A DNA stretch of 5,346 nucleotides from Planctomycetales bacterium (GCA_020054355.1 JAGVLI010000885.1:1-5346); one strand, 5' to 3'. Counted from the first letter of the stretch, positions 1 through 5,346 are shown. The notes: generated by a model not told the origin, from the sequence alone. Program-made: numbers and translations.

Positions 1-235
1 CTTGCCGCCGGAAGTGGCCCTGCCGCCGCACGAGCTGCACGAGGCGCTGGAGCAAGCCGAGAAGCAGGCGGCCGACCAGGGAGTGCGCGGCAACAAGCTG
101 ACGCCGTTCCTGCTGGGGCAGCTATCCGAACTCACCAAGGGCAAAACCTTGCGGGCTAATGTCTCGCTAGTCATCAACAACGCCCGCCTGGCGGCCCGCC
201 TGGCGACCGAACTGGCGACGCGAGGCTTCTGCTGA
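1..235 (+). CDS. psuG: Pseudouridine-5'-phosphate glycosidase, C-terminal fragment (5' end outside window)
   Basis: This is the last 77 codons of a gene that enters from the left edge; the reading frame is open to base 2, so the leading TTG is an internal Leu codon and not a start. The visible part contains the conserved family end: GVRGNKLTPFLL (about residues 27-38 of the fragment), a SELT stretch, then ANVSLVINNARLAARLA (about 52-68), the Asn-rich helix region typical of PsuG/IndA proteins. PsuG reversibly cleaves pseudouridine 5'-phosphate to uracil and ribose 5-phosphate in the cytosol, which is the second step of pseudouridine salvage after the PsuK-type kinase. The family is usually about 300 residues, so roughly three quarters of the protein, including the catalytic lysine, lies outside the window. 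It is the only plus-strand gene here and converges on the Uma2 gene. The assignment rests on the C-terminal motif only, but the match is strong. Confidence 0.88.
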   Translation, partial: LPPEVALPPHELHEALEQAEKQAADQGVRGNKLTPFLLGQLSELTKGKTLRANVSLVINNARLAARLATELATRGFC

Positions 236-301
236 TGCTTCGCGGCCAGCCGGTAGCAGGCTCATGGATCGTGAAGTTGGTTTTCGGCGTTTGCTAAACC
301 G

Positions 302-844
302 TCACTCGAACAGCTCCGCGACCCGGCAGCGGAAGCCGGGCAGCACTTCGCCGCCGTCGAGTTCGTTTTCGGGAGCAAAGGTCTGCGGTTCGCGGTCGGG
401 ATAAAAGACGGTCACGCGCTGGCGCGGTGGATCGATGATCCAGACCAGGCGCACGCCCATCCGCAGGTACTCCGTGACCTTGTCGAGCACTTCCGTCCAG
501 GACTGCGAGGGAGAGCGGATCTCCACGGCCAGGTCGGGAGGATCGCTGGTGTAGCCTTCCGGACCTTGCCAGCCGGGACTCAAGAACACCGCCACATCGA
601 CGCCCCGAACGGTATCCGGATTCCGGCGCGTAATGATGCCGGAATCGTTGCACATCACCGTGCCGCGGCCCAGGTGCTTGGTATAGCCCTTGAGCAAGAA
701 AACCGTATTGCCGCAGACAATGCCGTGACGATCCGCTGGCGGCGGCATGGGTACCAGTTCTCCCTGGACGAGTTCATCGCGGTCCGTTTCCGGCCCGGTT
801 TTGGCGAATTCTTCCGCCGTCAGCAAGGTCTTGGTCGCCATCAT
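302..844 (-). CDS. Uma2 family (DUF820) PD-(D/E)XK nuclease-fold protein
   Basis: A 180-residue protein, normal length for the Uma2/DUF820 family, which has a restriction-endonuclease-like fold. Family marks in order: LTAEEFAK near the N-terminus (8-15), VDVAVF with the first acidic residue D83, PDLAVEIRSPSQS (103-115) with E108, DKVTEYLRMGV (121-131) with conserved K122, and VWIIDP (134-139). A DNA-cleaving role is predicted from the fold; the biological role of the family is poorly known, and members are often multicopy in cyanobacteria and planctomycetes. Two ATGs lie in tandem (844 and 841). The second is the likelier start, because the AGGAGG element ends only 1 nt before the first ATG but 4 nt before the second, giving 179 residues. 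It lies directly behind the M32 peptidase gene, whose stop codon overlaps its ribosome binding site. No signal peptide or membrane segment is visible. All the expected acidic residues are present, so it looks intact. Confidence 0.9.
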   Translation of the reverse strand: MMATKTLLTAEEFAKTGPETDRDELVQGELVPMPPPADRHGIVCGNTVFLLKGYTKHLGRGTVMCNDSGIITRRNPDTVRGVDVAVFLSPGWQGPEGYTSDPPDLAVEIRSPSQSWTEVLDKVTEYLRMGVRLVWIIDPPRQRVTVFYPDREPQTFAPENELDGGEVLPGFRCRVAELFE

Positions 845-845
845 T

Positions 846-853
846 CCTCCTCA
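846..853 (-). promoter_or_regulatory. Shine-Dalgarno site overlapping the upstream stop codon
   Basis: Read on the minus strand, the sequence is TGAGGAGGAATGATGG. The TGA (853-851) ends the M32 peptidase, AGGAGG (851-846) is a near-perfect Shine-Dalgarno, and two in-frame ATGs follow. It is the clearest ribosome binding site in the window. The layout implies translational coupling of the Uma2 gene to the peptidase and decides in favour of the second ATG as start. Confidence 0.75.
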
Positions 854-2362
854 AATTCCATAAAGCGGCGCGTACTTGCCGCGCAGATAGCGCAGCAACG
901 GCTGGTGGCTAAGCGGCTTGCCCGTCACCCGCTGGCATAGTTCGCCGGCCCGCCAGCGCTGGCCCGGCCGGTGTACCTTCTCGTTCAGCCAGTTCTTCAG
1001 CCGGCCGAATTCGCCCCGGCGGAAATCGCCGTCGAGGTCGCCGAGGTCCTGGCGGGCCTGGTCCATGAACTGGGCGGCGTAGAGGTTGCCCAGCGTGTAG
1101 GTCGGGAAGTAACCGATGCCGCCCATGCTCCAGTGGATGTCTTGCAGGCAGCCGAGCTTGTCGTTGGGCGGGGTCAGCTGAAACGACTGCTGGAACTTCT
1201 CGTTCCAGGCGGCGGGCGCATCCTGGGGCAGCAAGTCGCCGCTGATTAAAGCTTGTTCCAGCTCGAAGCGCAGGATGATGTGCAGGTTGTAAGTCGCCTC
1301 GTCGGCTTCGACGCGGACGAACGAGGGCTGCACGTCGTTGACGGCGAAGTACCAGTCATCGAGCGCCACGTCTTGCAAGGCCGAAGGAAACGCCTGCTTG
1401 GCTTTCGGCAGGAAATGCTCCCAGAACGGCCGGCCCCGGCCGACCTGGTTCTCCCACATCCGCGATTGCGATTCGTGAATGCCCAGCGAGCAAGCGCTCC
1501 CGACCGGCACGCCGAAATGCTCCGCCGGCAGAGCCTGCTCGTAGATGGCATGGCCTGCTTCGTGCAGGATGCCGAAGATCGATTCGTTGAAATGGCGCGG
1601 ATTGTAGCGCGTGGTGATGCGCACGTCGCCCGGCCCCACGCCGCTGCAAAAAGGATGCGTGGTCACGTCGAGCCGGCCGGCCTGGAAGTTGAAACCAATG
1701 GCCGCCGCCGCTTCCTTTCCGAACACCTCCTGGCGGTCCACCGGATATTCCCGTTCCAGGATGTCGCGCTTCGGCTTACGGCCCGAGGCGGCGATCTCGG
1801 CGATCAAGGGCGCCAGGTCGGCGCGCAAGGCGGCGAACACGCGGCTAATCTCGTCCGTGGTAGCGCCCGGCTCGTACTCGTCGAGCAGGGCATCGTAGGG
1901 CGTCGCCTGGAAGCCGATGGCCTGGCTCTCCTGGCGTTTCAAGTGGACGATCTTCTCCAGCCAGGGCAAGAACGCTTGGAAATCGTTGGCTTGCCGGGCT
2001 TCCTGCCAGGCTTGCTGGGCGCGGGTGGTGACGCGCGCCAGTTCTTCGACCAACTCCTTGGGCAGCTTGACCGCACGCTCGTAGGCCCGCTTGATTTCGC
2101 GGACGTTGGCGGCGTGGTTGGAATCCTTGAGCTTGACCTGCGGATCGTCCTGGACTTCCGCCAGCAGTTCGCCGATGCGCGGCTGGGTCAGCATTTCATG
2201 GCTGAGTCGGGCCAGCAGTCCCATCTGCTCGGAGCGGTGGGTCGAGCCTTCGTGCGGCATGTAAGTGCGTTCGTCCCAACCGAGGACGCTGGCACAGGAG
2301 CCGAGCAGAGCGTGTTCCTTGGTCCGCTGGATCAATTCGGCGTAGGCTTGGTCCTTATCCAT
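851..2362 (-). CDS. Carboxypeptidase Taq (M32) family metallocarboxypeptidase
   Basis: A complete 503-residue protein, matching the roughly 500-residue length of M32 peptidases. These cytosolic, mostly alpha-helical enzymes remove C-terminal amino acids from peptides using a bound divalent metal. The signature blocks are present and in order: DVRITTRY (246-253); the zinc motif HEAGH (267-271, His267 and His271 as ligands, Glu268 as catalytic base); GIHESQSRMWEN (295-305), which supplies the third ligand Glu297; EADEATYNLHIILRFELE (352-369); and a QDIHWS...GYFPTYTLGN block (407-426). No signal peptide is seen, in keeping with a cytoplasmic enzyme in peptide turnover. The ATG at 2362 has only a weak upstream purine stretch (GCGAGA) and lies 15 bp after the hicA stop, so its message probably reads through from upstream. 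It is followed by the coupled Uma2 gene. GC content is about 63% in a sampled line, higher than hicA and the ParA gene. Confidence 0.96.
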   Translation of the reverse strand: MDKDQAYAELIQRTKEHALLGSCASVLGWDERTYMPHEGSTHRSEQMGLLARLSHEMLTQPRIGELLAEVQDDPQVKLKDSNHAANVREIKRAYERAVKLPKELVEELARVTTRAQQAWQEARQANDFQAFLPWLEKIVHLKRQESQAIGFQATPYDALLDEYEPGATTDEISRVFAALRADLAPLIAEIAASGRKPKRDILEREYPVDRQEVFGKEAAAAIGFNFQAGRLDVTTHPFCSGVGPGDVRITTRYNPRHFNESIFGILHEAGHAIYEQALPAEHFGVPVGSACSLGIHESQSRMWENQVGRGRPFWEHFLPKAKQAFPSALQDVALDDWYFAVNDVQPSFVRVEADEATYNLHIILRFELEQALISGDLLPQDAPAAWNEKFQQSFQLTPPNDKLGCLQDIHWSMGGIGYFPTYTLGNLYAAQFMDQARQDLGDLDGDFRRGEFGRLKNWLNEKVHRPGQRWRAGELCQRVTGKPLSHQPLLRYLRGKYAPLYGI

Positions 2363-2377
2363 GACAGTCTCGCTGAA

Positions 2378-2566
2378 TCAGAACTTGGGAGGTAGACTCG
2401 CTTGTTTGCACAAGCCATTGGCTGTAATTCGATCAATGACGCGATGGCGTTTGATGGGAATGGAGAGGGCGCCATTCGTGTAGACCGAGTGTTTACCGCC
2501 TTCCCGAAGCAGGGAAAAGCCGTGCTGCTCCAAATACTCGATCAAATCGCGGCGTTTGACCGACAT
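2378..2566 (-). CDS. hicA: HicA-type toxin (mRNA interferase)
   Basis: A 62-residue basic protein of typical HicA size. HicA toxins have a double-stranded-RNA-binding-like fold and cleave mRNA, stopping translation until neutralised by HicB. Visible marks: KRRDLIEYLEQHGFSLLR (4-21), then GGKHSVY (23-29), corresponding to the G-S/K-H motif with the presumed catalytic His26, then the basic strand IPIKRHRVI (36-44), and the final helix ITANGLCKQASL (47-58). The chosen start is the ATG at 2566, which follows the hicB stop by one base (TAA-C-ATG) and begins with the family-typical MSVKRRDL. An in-frame TTG at 2578 would add four residues inside hicB and is less likely. There is no strong Shine-Dalgarno, so coupling to hicB translation is probable. 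With the key His present and no frame damage, the toxin appears intact. Confidence 0.88.
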   Translation of the reverse strand: MSVKRRDLIEYLEQHGFSLLREGGKHSVYTNGALSIPIKRHRVIDRITANGLCKQASLPPKF

Positions 2567-2567
2567 G

Positions 2568-2786
2568 TTACAACTCAACGGGAATTTGTTCCAGCAGGCA
2601 GCTGCCCTGGGGAAGTTCCTTTTTTTGCTGCCGGTACGCGAGGATCATTTCCCGCATCGCGTCGCGGAGCATTTCCCGGCATTCCTCGATCGTGGCTCCT
2701 TCCGTGATGACCTCGGGCCATTCGACCAGCTGCCCCATGTAGCCGCTGTCAATCTTGGTGTACTTGGCCGTGTAGGTTTGGAGCAT
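2568..2786 (-). CDS. hicB: HicB-type antitoxin (short form)
   Basis: A 72-residue protein with the HicB/UPF0150 partial RNase-H-like fold: a strand start YTAKYTKID (5-13), GYMGQLVEWPEVITEG (15-30) with the hallmark G-Y-x-x-x-x-x-x-x-P-x-x-x-T-x-G pattern, then the helix ATIEECREMLRDAMREMILAYRQQ (31-54). It would bind and block HicA encoded directly downstream. The remaining 18 residues form no recognisable helix-turn-helix or ribbon-helix-helix, so this copy seems to lack the C-terminal DNA-binding domain that many HicB proteins use for autorepression. The antitoxin-first gene order is the less common but well-known arrangement. The ATG at 2786 has a weak GGGAAG upstream. Its gene starts 43 bp after the end of the small uncharacterised gene, leaving little room for a promoter of its own. 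Confidence 0.87.
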   Translation of the reverse strand: MLQTYTAKYTKIDSGYMGQLVEWPEVITEGATIEECREMLRDAMREMILAYRQQKKELPQGSCLLEQIPVEL

Positions 2787-2829
2787 GGTTTACTTCCCGG
2801 AATCGCGCGAGGGCAATCAGCAATCGGAC
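2787..2829 (-). promoter_or_regulatory. Short gap upstream of hicB with a palindrome and repeated GATT motifs
   Basis: The 43 bp between the small uncharacterised gene and hicB contain a perfect 8-bp palindrome TCGCGCGA (2803-2810). On the minus strand there are three similar words: CGATTGC, TGATTGC and CGATTCC, lying within about 2799-2826. These could be part of a toxin-antitoxin operator. No clear -10/-35 pair was found, and HicB here has no evident DNA-binding domain, so regulatory function is a guess from position. Confidence 0.25.
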
Positions 2830-3294
2830 TTATTTGGCTTCTCTGAACGCAGTCGAAGACACCCCGCTGCCTTCAGGCAGCTTCGCTTGAGGCGGTTGTT
2901 CGCCATAATACCGAAACGAATCGCCTTGCCTGGCTCTGGCAGGAATTCGCTTCAATATGAGTTGAATAAACCGTTCCCTTGTCTTCCACTTGTCGCTGTT
3001 CCGGGTTGGGTCCAGTCGGTGGTCCCGGACAATCCGCTTGAGTTGGTTCAAGTCCAGGTCGTCGAGCCACGCCTGAAGCCCTGCTGCGCCCGCAGTCTGG
3101 AAAATGCCGAACGGATCGCCTGGCAATTCAACGTTTTTCACCCTCCGGTCTGGAGACCGTTCAGTTGGTTTGCCAACCGATGAAATAGCCGCAAGCAGCT
3201 TTTCGGCGAAAGCTTCATTGCGATCCGCTTCCTCGGCAATGACCTCCATAAAGCGTCGGAGAGAGCCGCGGATGTCCTTGGTGGTCATTGACAT
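2830..3294 (-). CDS. Uncharacterised protein, coupled partner of the ParA-type ATPase
   Basis: A soluble protein of 154 residues (152 if it starts at the ATG at 3288). I do not recognise a named family. Three parts can be seen: an N-terminal helical stretch (about 5-38) with a basic patch (RGSLRR) followed by acidic residues and an AFAEKLLAAI helix; a polar linker (about 40-56); and a conserved-looking block from DPFGIFQ to DSFRYY (60-130). Within the last, LDLNQLKRIVRDHRLD and KTRERFIQLILKRI (80-95 and 104-117) resemble the paired helices of SAP-like nucleic-acid-binding motifs. The tail (131-154) is Pro/Gly/Ser-rich and looks disordered. The gene overlaps the ParA stop by 4 nt (ATGA, start 3288) or 10 nt (start 3294), and no ribosome binding site is visible, so translation is likely coupled. 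The position suggests it works with the ATPase, perhaps as its DNA-bound or ATPase-stimulating partner; that is inference. Confidence 0.75.
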   Translation of the reverse strand: MSMTTKDIRGSLRRFMEVIAEEADRNEAFAEKLLAAISSVGKPTERSPDRRVKNVELPGDPFGIFQTAGAAGLQAWLDDLDLNQLKRIVRDHRLDPTRNSDKWKTRERFIQLILKRIPARARQGDSFRYYGEQPPQAKLPEGSGVSSTAFREAK

Positions 3295-4145
3295 TTGAGC
3301 AAAAACTCCTGAGCCAAGTTCGAGTATGTCTCATAGTTGTTGCCGTATCCATACTTCTGGCGCAGAGTGTTTACGGATGCATCCACGTCGGCGGACTCAG
3401 CGATCCTCGCGGCTTCGGGAACAATCGTGCTGAAAATTGGGGGAAGGTTGCCTGAATCCGCATCCCGCTTCAGCTGCGGAAGTTTCGAGTTGTGGAGCTT
3501 GCTTTGAACCCGATATTTGCTGACGATGATTCCCTTGGGAGGTACTTGGATGCCCTTCGCTTCGGAAAACGCCTTTATCCTGTTGATGACTTGAGGGACT
3601 CCATAAGTAGACAGGATATCGGGGATGACTGGAATGACGAAGCCCGTGCTGATCGCGATGCCATTCAGCGTGATTATCCCCAGGTTGGGCGGGCAATCGA
3701 CGATTACATACTCGAAGTCATGCAAGACGGGCCGAAGGGCATTCTGCAGGATGTCCACCGGGCTGACGGCGTAAAACGACCCTGCGGGGATCATTGCGAG
3801 TTGGTCTTGAATATCAATCAATCCCAGGCTTGAAGGAAGCAGGGACAGGGAAGGTATTCCAGTTCCAATATTGGATACCCGATGGATAATCGCTTGGTTG
3901 ATGTCGAACCGAGTTGTATGGTCGAGCTTATCGAGGAAGAGTTGTCGCAGGGTTTTGCCCTCTTGGTCCCTTTGTTGCCACTGCTCTTCCGCAATTAAGG
4001 CTGCGGTCGCATTCGTCTGCGGGTCGAGATCGACCACCAAAACCTTCTTGTGGTGCTCAAGCGACAAAAACTCGGCGATGGCGACCGCATTGGTCGTTTT
4101 CCCGACGCCACCTTTGAGGTTGATAAAGCTGATGATCTTGGGCAT
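3285..4145 (-). CDS. ParA/Soj-family (MinD superfamily) deviant Walker ATPase, no ParB nearby
   Basis: A complete 286-residue ParA-type ATPase. The deviant Walker A motif KGGVGKTT is at 11-18 with the signature lysine Lys11 and P-loop Lys16; Walker A' is VLVVDLDPQ (35-43) with Asp39 and Asp41; Walker B is YVIVDCPP (146-153) with Asp150. ParA proteins form ATP-dependent dimer sandwiches on nonspecific DNA and move plasmids, chromosomes or protein complexes when a ParB-like partner triggers hydrolysis. No N-terminal helix-turn-helix precedes the P-loop, so this is a short (type Ib/Soj-like) form. The ATG at 4145 follows GAGG by 5 nt (4151-4154), a reasonable Shine-Dalgarno. The next gene overlaps its stop codon. 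No ParB, parS-like repeat array or replication gene is present, so a role in plasmid-style partition is not shown. GC content is near 43-53% in sampled lines, well below rho and the peptidase, suggesting acquisition. Confidence 0.93.
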   Translation of the reverse strand: MPKIISFINLKGGVGKTTNAVAIAEFLSLEHHKKVLVVDLDPQTNATAALIAEEQWQQRDQEGKTLRQLFLDKLDHTTRFDINQAIIHRVSNIGTGIPSLSLLPSSLGLIDIQDQLAMIPAGSFYAVSPVDILQNALRPVLHDFEYVIVDCPPNLGIITLNGIAISTGFVIPVIPDILSTYGVPQVINRIKAFSEAKGIQVPPKGIIVSKYRVQSKLHNSKLPQLKRDADSGNLPPIFSTIVPEAARIAESADVDASVNTLRQKYGYGNNYETYSNLAQEFLLKCQ

Positions 4146-4176
4146 AAAGACCTCAGTCTCAGACTTGATTCAACCG

Positions 4177-4203
4177 GGCGAGCGCTGGTCCCCAGCGCTC
4201 GCC
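4177..4203. repeat. Perfect 12-bp inverted repeat, 3-nt loop, between rho and the ParA gene
   Basis: The arms GGCGAGCGCTGG (4177-4188) and CCAGCGCTCGCC (4192-4203) are exact reverse complements around TCC, and the next outer pair is a G-T wobble. This would make a very stable hairpin in RNA or cruciform DNA. It lies just after rho in the transcription direction, but the minus strand past the stem reads CGGTTGAATC with no T-run, so it is not a standard intrinsic terminator. Further GC-rich, similar words (GGCTCGCGG at 4207-4215) flank it. It may act as an RNA 3'-end stabiliser or be one copy of a dispersed palindromic repeat. Confidence 0.7.
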
Positions 4204-4251
4204 TCCGGCTCGCGGCTAAACGAACTATGAAATCGTAAGCGGCGGCCGCGC

Positions 4252-5346
4252 TCACGACATGTTCATGCTCATCAGGAATTCCGCGTTCGTCTTGCCCTTG
4301 CGCAGCCGGGTGACGAGCAGCTCCATCGCCTCGACCGGGTGCATGTCGGCCAGCACGCGGCGGAGCATGCGGACGCGGTCCACCTCGTCAGGGTGCAACA
4401 GCAGCTCTTCCTTGCGGGTGCCGGAACGGTTGATGTCGATGGCCGGCCAGACGCGCTTATCGACCAGGCGGCGGTCGAGGTGCAGCTCCATGTTGCCGGT
4501 GCCCTTGAACTCCTCGAAGATCACTTCGTCCATGCGGCTGCCCGTATCGACCAGGGCCGTGGCCAGGATGGTCAGGCTGCCGCCTTCCTCGACACAGCGG
4601 GCCGCCCCGAAAAAGCGCTTCGGCTTCTGCATGGCGTTGGAATCCAGACCGCCGGACAGCAGCTTGCCGCCGGACGGGGCTTCCGTGTTATGCGCCCGCG
4701 CCAGCCGGGTGATGGAGTCGAGCAGGATGACCACGTCCCGGCCGCTCTCGACCATGCGCTTGGCTTTTTCCAAGGCGATTTCCGCGACGTGGACGTGCTC
4801 GGAACTCGGCTCGTTGAAGGTGCTGGCGACCACTTCAGCGGTGGGGCCGGCGACGTTGCGCAGCATGTCGGTGACTTCCTCGGGCCGCTCGTCGATGAGC
4901 AGCACGATGATGTAGGCTTCCGGGTGGTTCTGGCGGATGGCCAGGGCGATCTTTTGCAGCAGCACGGTCTTGCCGGCGCGGGGCGGCGAGACGATCAGGC
5001 CGCGCTGGCCCTTGCCGATCGGCGTCACCATGTCGACGACGCGCATGGCCAGCTCGTCGGGACCGGTTTCCAGGACCAGCCGCTTGTTGGGATGCAGCGG
5101 GGTCAGGTCCTCGAAGCAGGTACTCGAAATCTTCTCTTCCGGCGAACGGCCGTTGACCAGCTCCACCTGCATCAAGGCGAAGTTGTCTTGCCCTTCAACC
5201 GGCAAGCGGATCGGCCCTTCGACGACCAGGCCGGTGCGCAGGCTGAGCCGGCGAATCTGGCTGGGAGAGACGTAGATGTCCTCGGGAGAGGCCAGGTAGT
5301 TGTGGGCCACGCTGCGGAGGAAGCCGTAGCCGTCGGGCAGCACTTC
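4252..5346 (-). CDS. rho: Transcription termination factor Rho (N-terminus outside window)
   Basis: The frame is open to the right edge (a GAA codon at 5346-5344), so the Met at 5343 is internal. About 364 residues are visible, equivalent to E. coli Rho from about residue 57 onward. Rho is the hexameric RNA-dependent ATPase that terminates transcription. Counting from the Met at 5343: the RNP1-type primary RNA site DGYGFLR (4-10); VSPSQIRR (25-32); Walker A PPRAGKT (120-126, Lys125); LLIDERPEEV (148-157) with the catalytic Glu152; Walker B VVILLDS (204-210, Asp209); the Q-loop region LLSGGLDSNAM (228-238); the R-loop region EEFKGTGNMEL (277-287); and the arginine finger in NRSGTRKEELL (305-315, Arg310). 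Compared with E. coli as remembered, about three residues are inserted just before VVAST (near 164-168). The protein ends in a Met-rich MSMNMS. Everything visible is intact, and it is surely the housekeeping gene. Confidence 0.98.
   Translation of the reverse strand, partial: EVLPDGYGFLRSVAHNYLASPEDIYVSPSQIRRLSLRTGLVVEGPIRLPVEGQDNFALMQVELVNGRSPEEKISSTCFEDLTPLHPNKRLVLETGPDELAMRVVDMVTPIGKGQRGLIVSPPRAGKTVLLQKIALAIRQNHPEAYIIVLLIDERPEEVTDMLRNVAGPTAEVVASTFNEPSSEHVHVAEIALEKAKRMVESGRDVVILLDSITRLARAHNTEAPSGGKLLSGGLDSNAMQKPKRFFGAARCVEEGGSLTILATALVDTGSRMDEVIFEEFKGTGNMELHLDRRLVDKRVWPAIDINRSGTRKEELLLHPDEVDRVRMLRRVLADMHPVEAMELLVTRLRKGKTNAEFLMSMNMS

Noticed and set aside
236..301. Possible bidirectional terminator in the gap between psuG and the Uma2 gene
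   Set aside because: Only weak pairings are present, such as GGTTT/AAACC (279-283 with 296-300) around a 12-nt loop, with no strong stem and T-run in either direction.
1253..2395. A long plus-strand open frame (380 codons) opposite the M32 peptidase gene
   Set aside because: Its translation shows no family motif, and it lies wholly antisense to a gene with every M32 signature. In high-GC DNA long antisense frames arise from codon bias.
2566..2578. An earlier TTG start for hicA
   Set aside because: It would add four residues (MSCN) inside hicB without a ribosome binding site; the ATG at 2566 gives the family-typical N-terminus.
2785..3183. A plus-strand frame of 132 codons opposite the small uncharacterised gene
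   Set aside because: No recognisable motif. The minus-strand frame has a coherent helical pattern and a start overlapping the ParA stop, so it is the better gene.
3285..4145. Plasmid partition locus or plasmid origin
   Set aside because: No ParB, no iteron or parS-like repeat array and no replication initiator are visible, and the neighbour is chromosomal rho.
4146..4251. Canonical Rho-independent terminator for rho
   Set aside because: The 12-bp stem is strong, but the minus-strand sequence after it lacks a T-rich tract, so it is listed as an inverted repeat instead.
4259..4915. A 218-codon plus-strand frame opposite rho
   Set aside because: The product is a Ser/Arg-rich low-complexity sequence, the usual shadow of a high-GC gene; rho on the other strand is unmistakable.

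Overview
The window looks like chromosomal DNA from a high-GC bacterium. The gene content (Uma2 endonuclease-like protein, M32 carboxypeptidase, PsuG, Rho) and the mostly weak Shine-Dalgarno sites suggest a planctomycete. This is an inference from gene type and style, not from a marker gene. The core-type genes at both ends were about 62-63% GC in hand-counted 60-base lines. The ParA gene and hicA in the middle were about 43-53%.

Layout: the left edge holds the 3' end of a plus-strand psuG. Everything else is on the minus strand. Read in the direction of transcription, from high to low coordinates, the order is: rho (5' end beyond the right edge, stop at 4252); a 106-bp gap with a strong 12-bp inverted repeat; an orphan ParA-type ATPase (4145-3285); a small uncharacterised protein overlapping it by 4 or 10 nt (to 2830); a 43-bp gap; hicB (2786-2568); hicA (2566-2378); an M32 carboxypeptidase (2362-851); and a Uma2-family protein (841/844-302). 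psuG and the Uma2 gene converge across 66 bp with no convincing terminator.

The genes fall into three groups. Two are housekeeping or metabolic (rho, M32 peptidase), with PsuG salvage on the opposite strand. Two form a complete HicBA-type toxin-antitoxin pair in antitoxin-first order. Two form a translationally coupled ParA-ATPase/small-protein pair with no ParB and no recognisable centromere in the window. The ParA pair and the TA pair lie side by side between rho and the peptidase and look like an acquired maintenance or defence-type insert. The Uma2 protein, a family that is usually accessory and multicopy, is coupled to the peptidase stop codon. No RNA genes, CRISPR arrays or insertion sequences were recognised, and no stretch longer than 300 bases lacks a gene.

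The best candidate for something undescribed is the ParA/small-protein pair. The small protein has a C-terminal region resembling a SAP-like helix-loop-helix, which could serve as the DNA-binding or ATPase-stimulating partner that ParB normally provides. That role is inference only.
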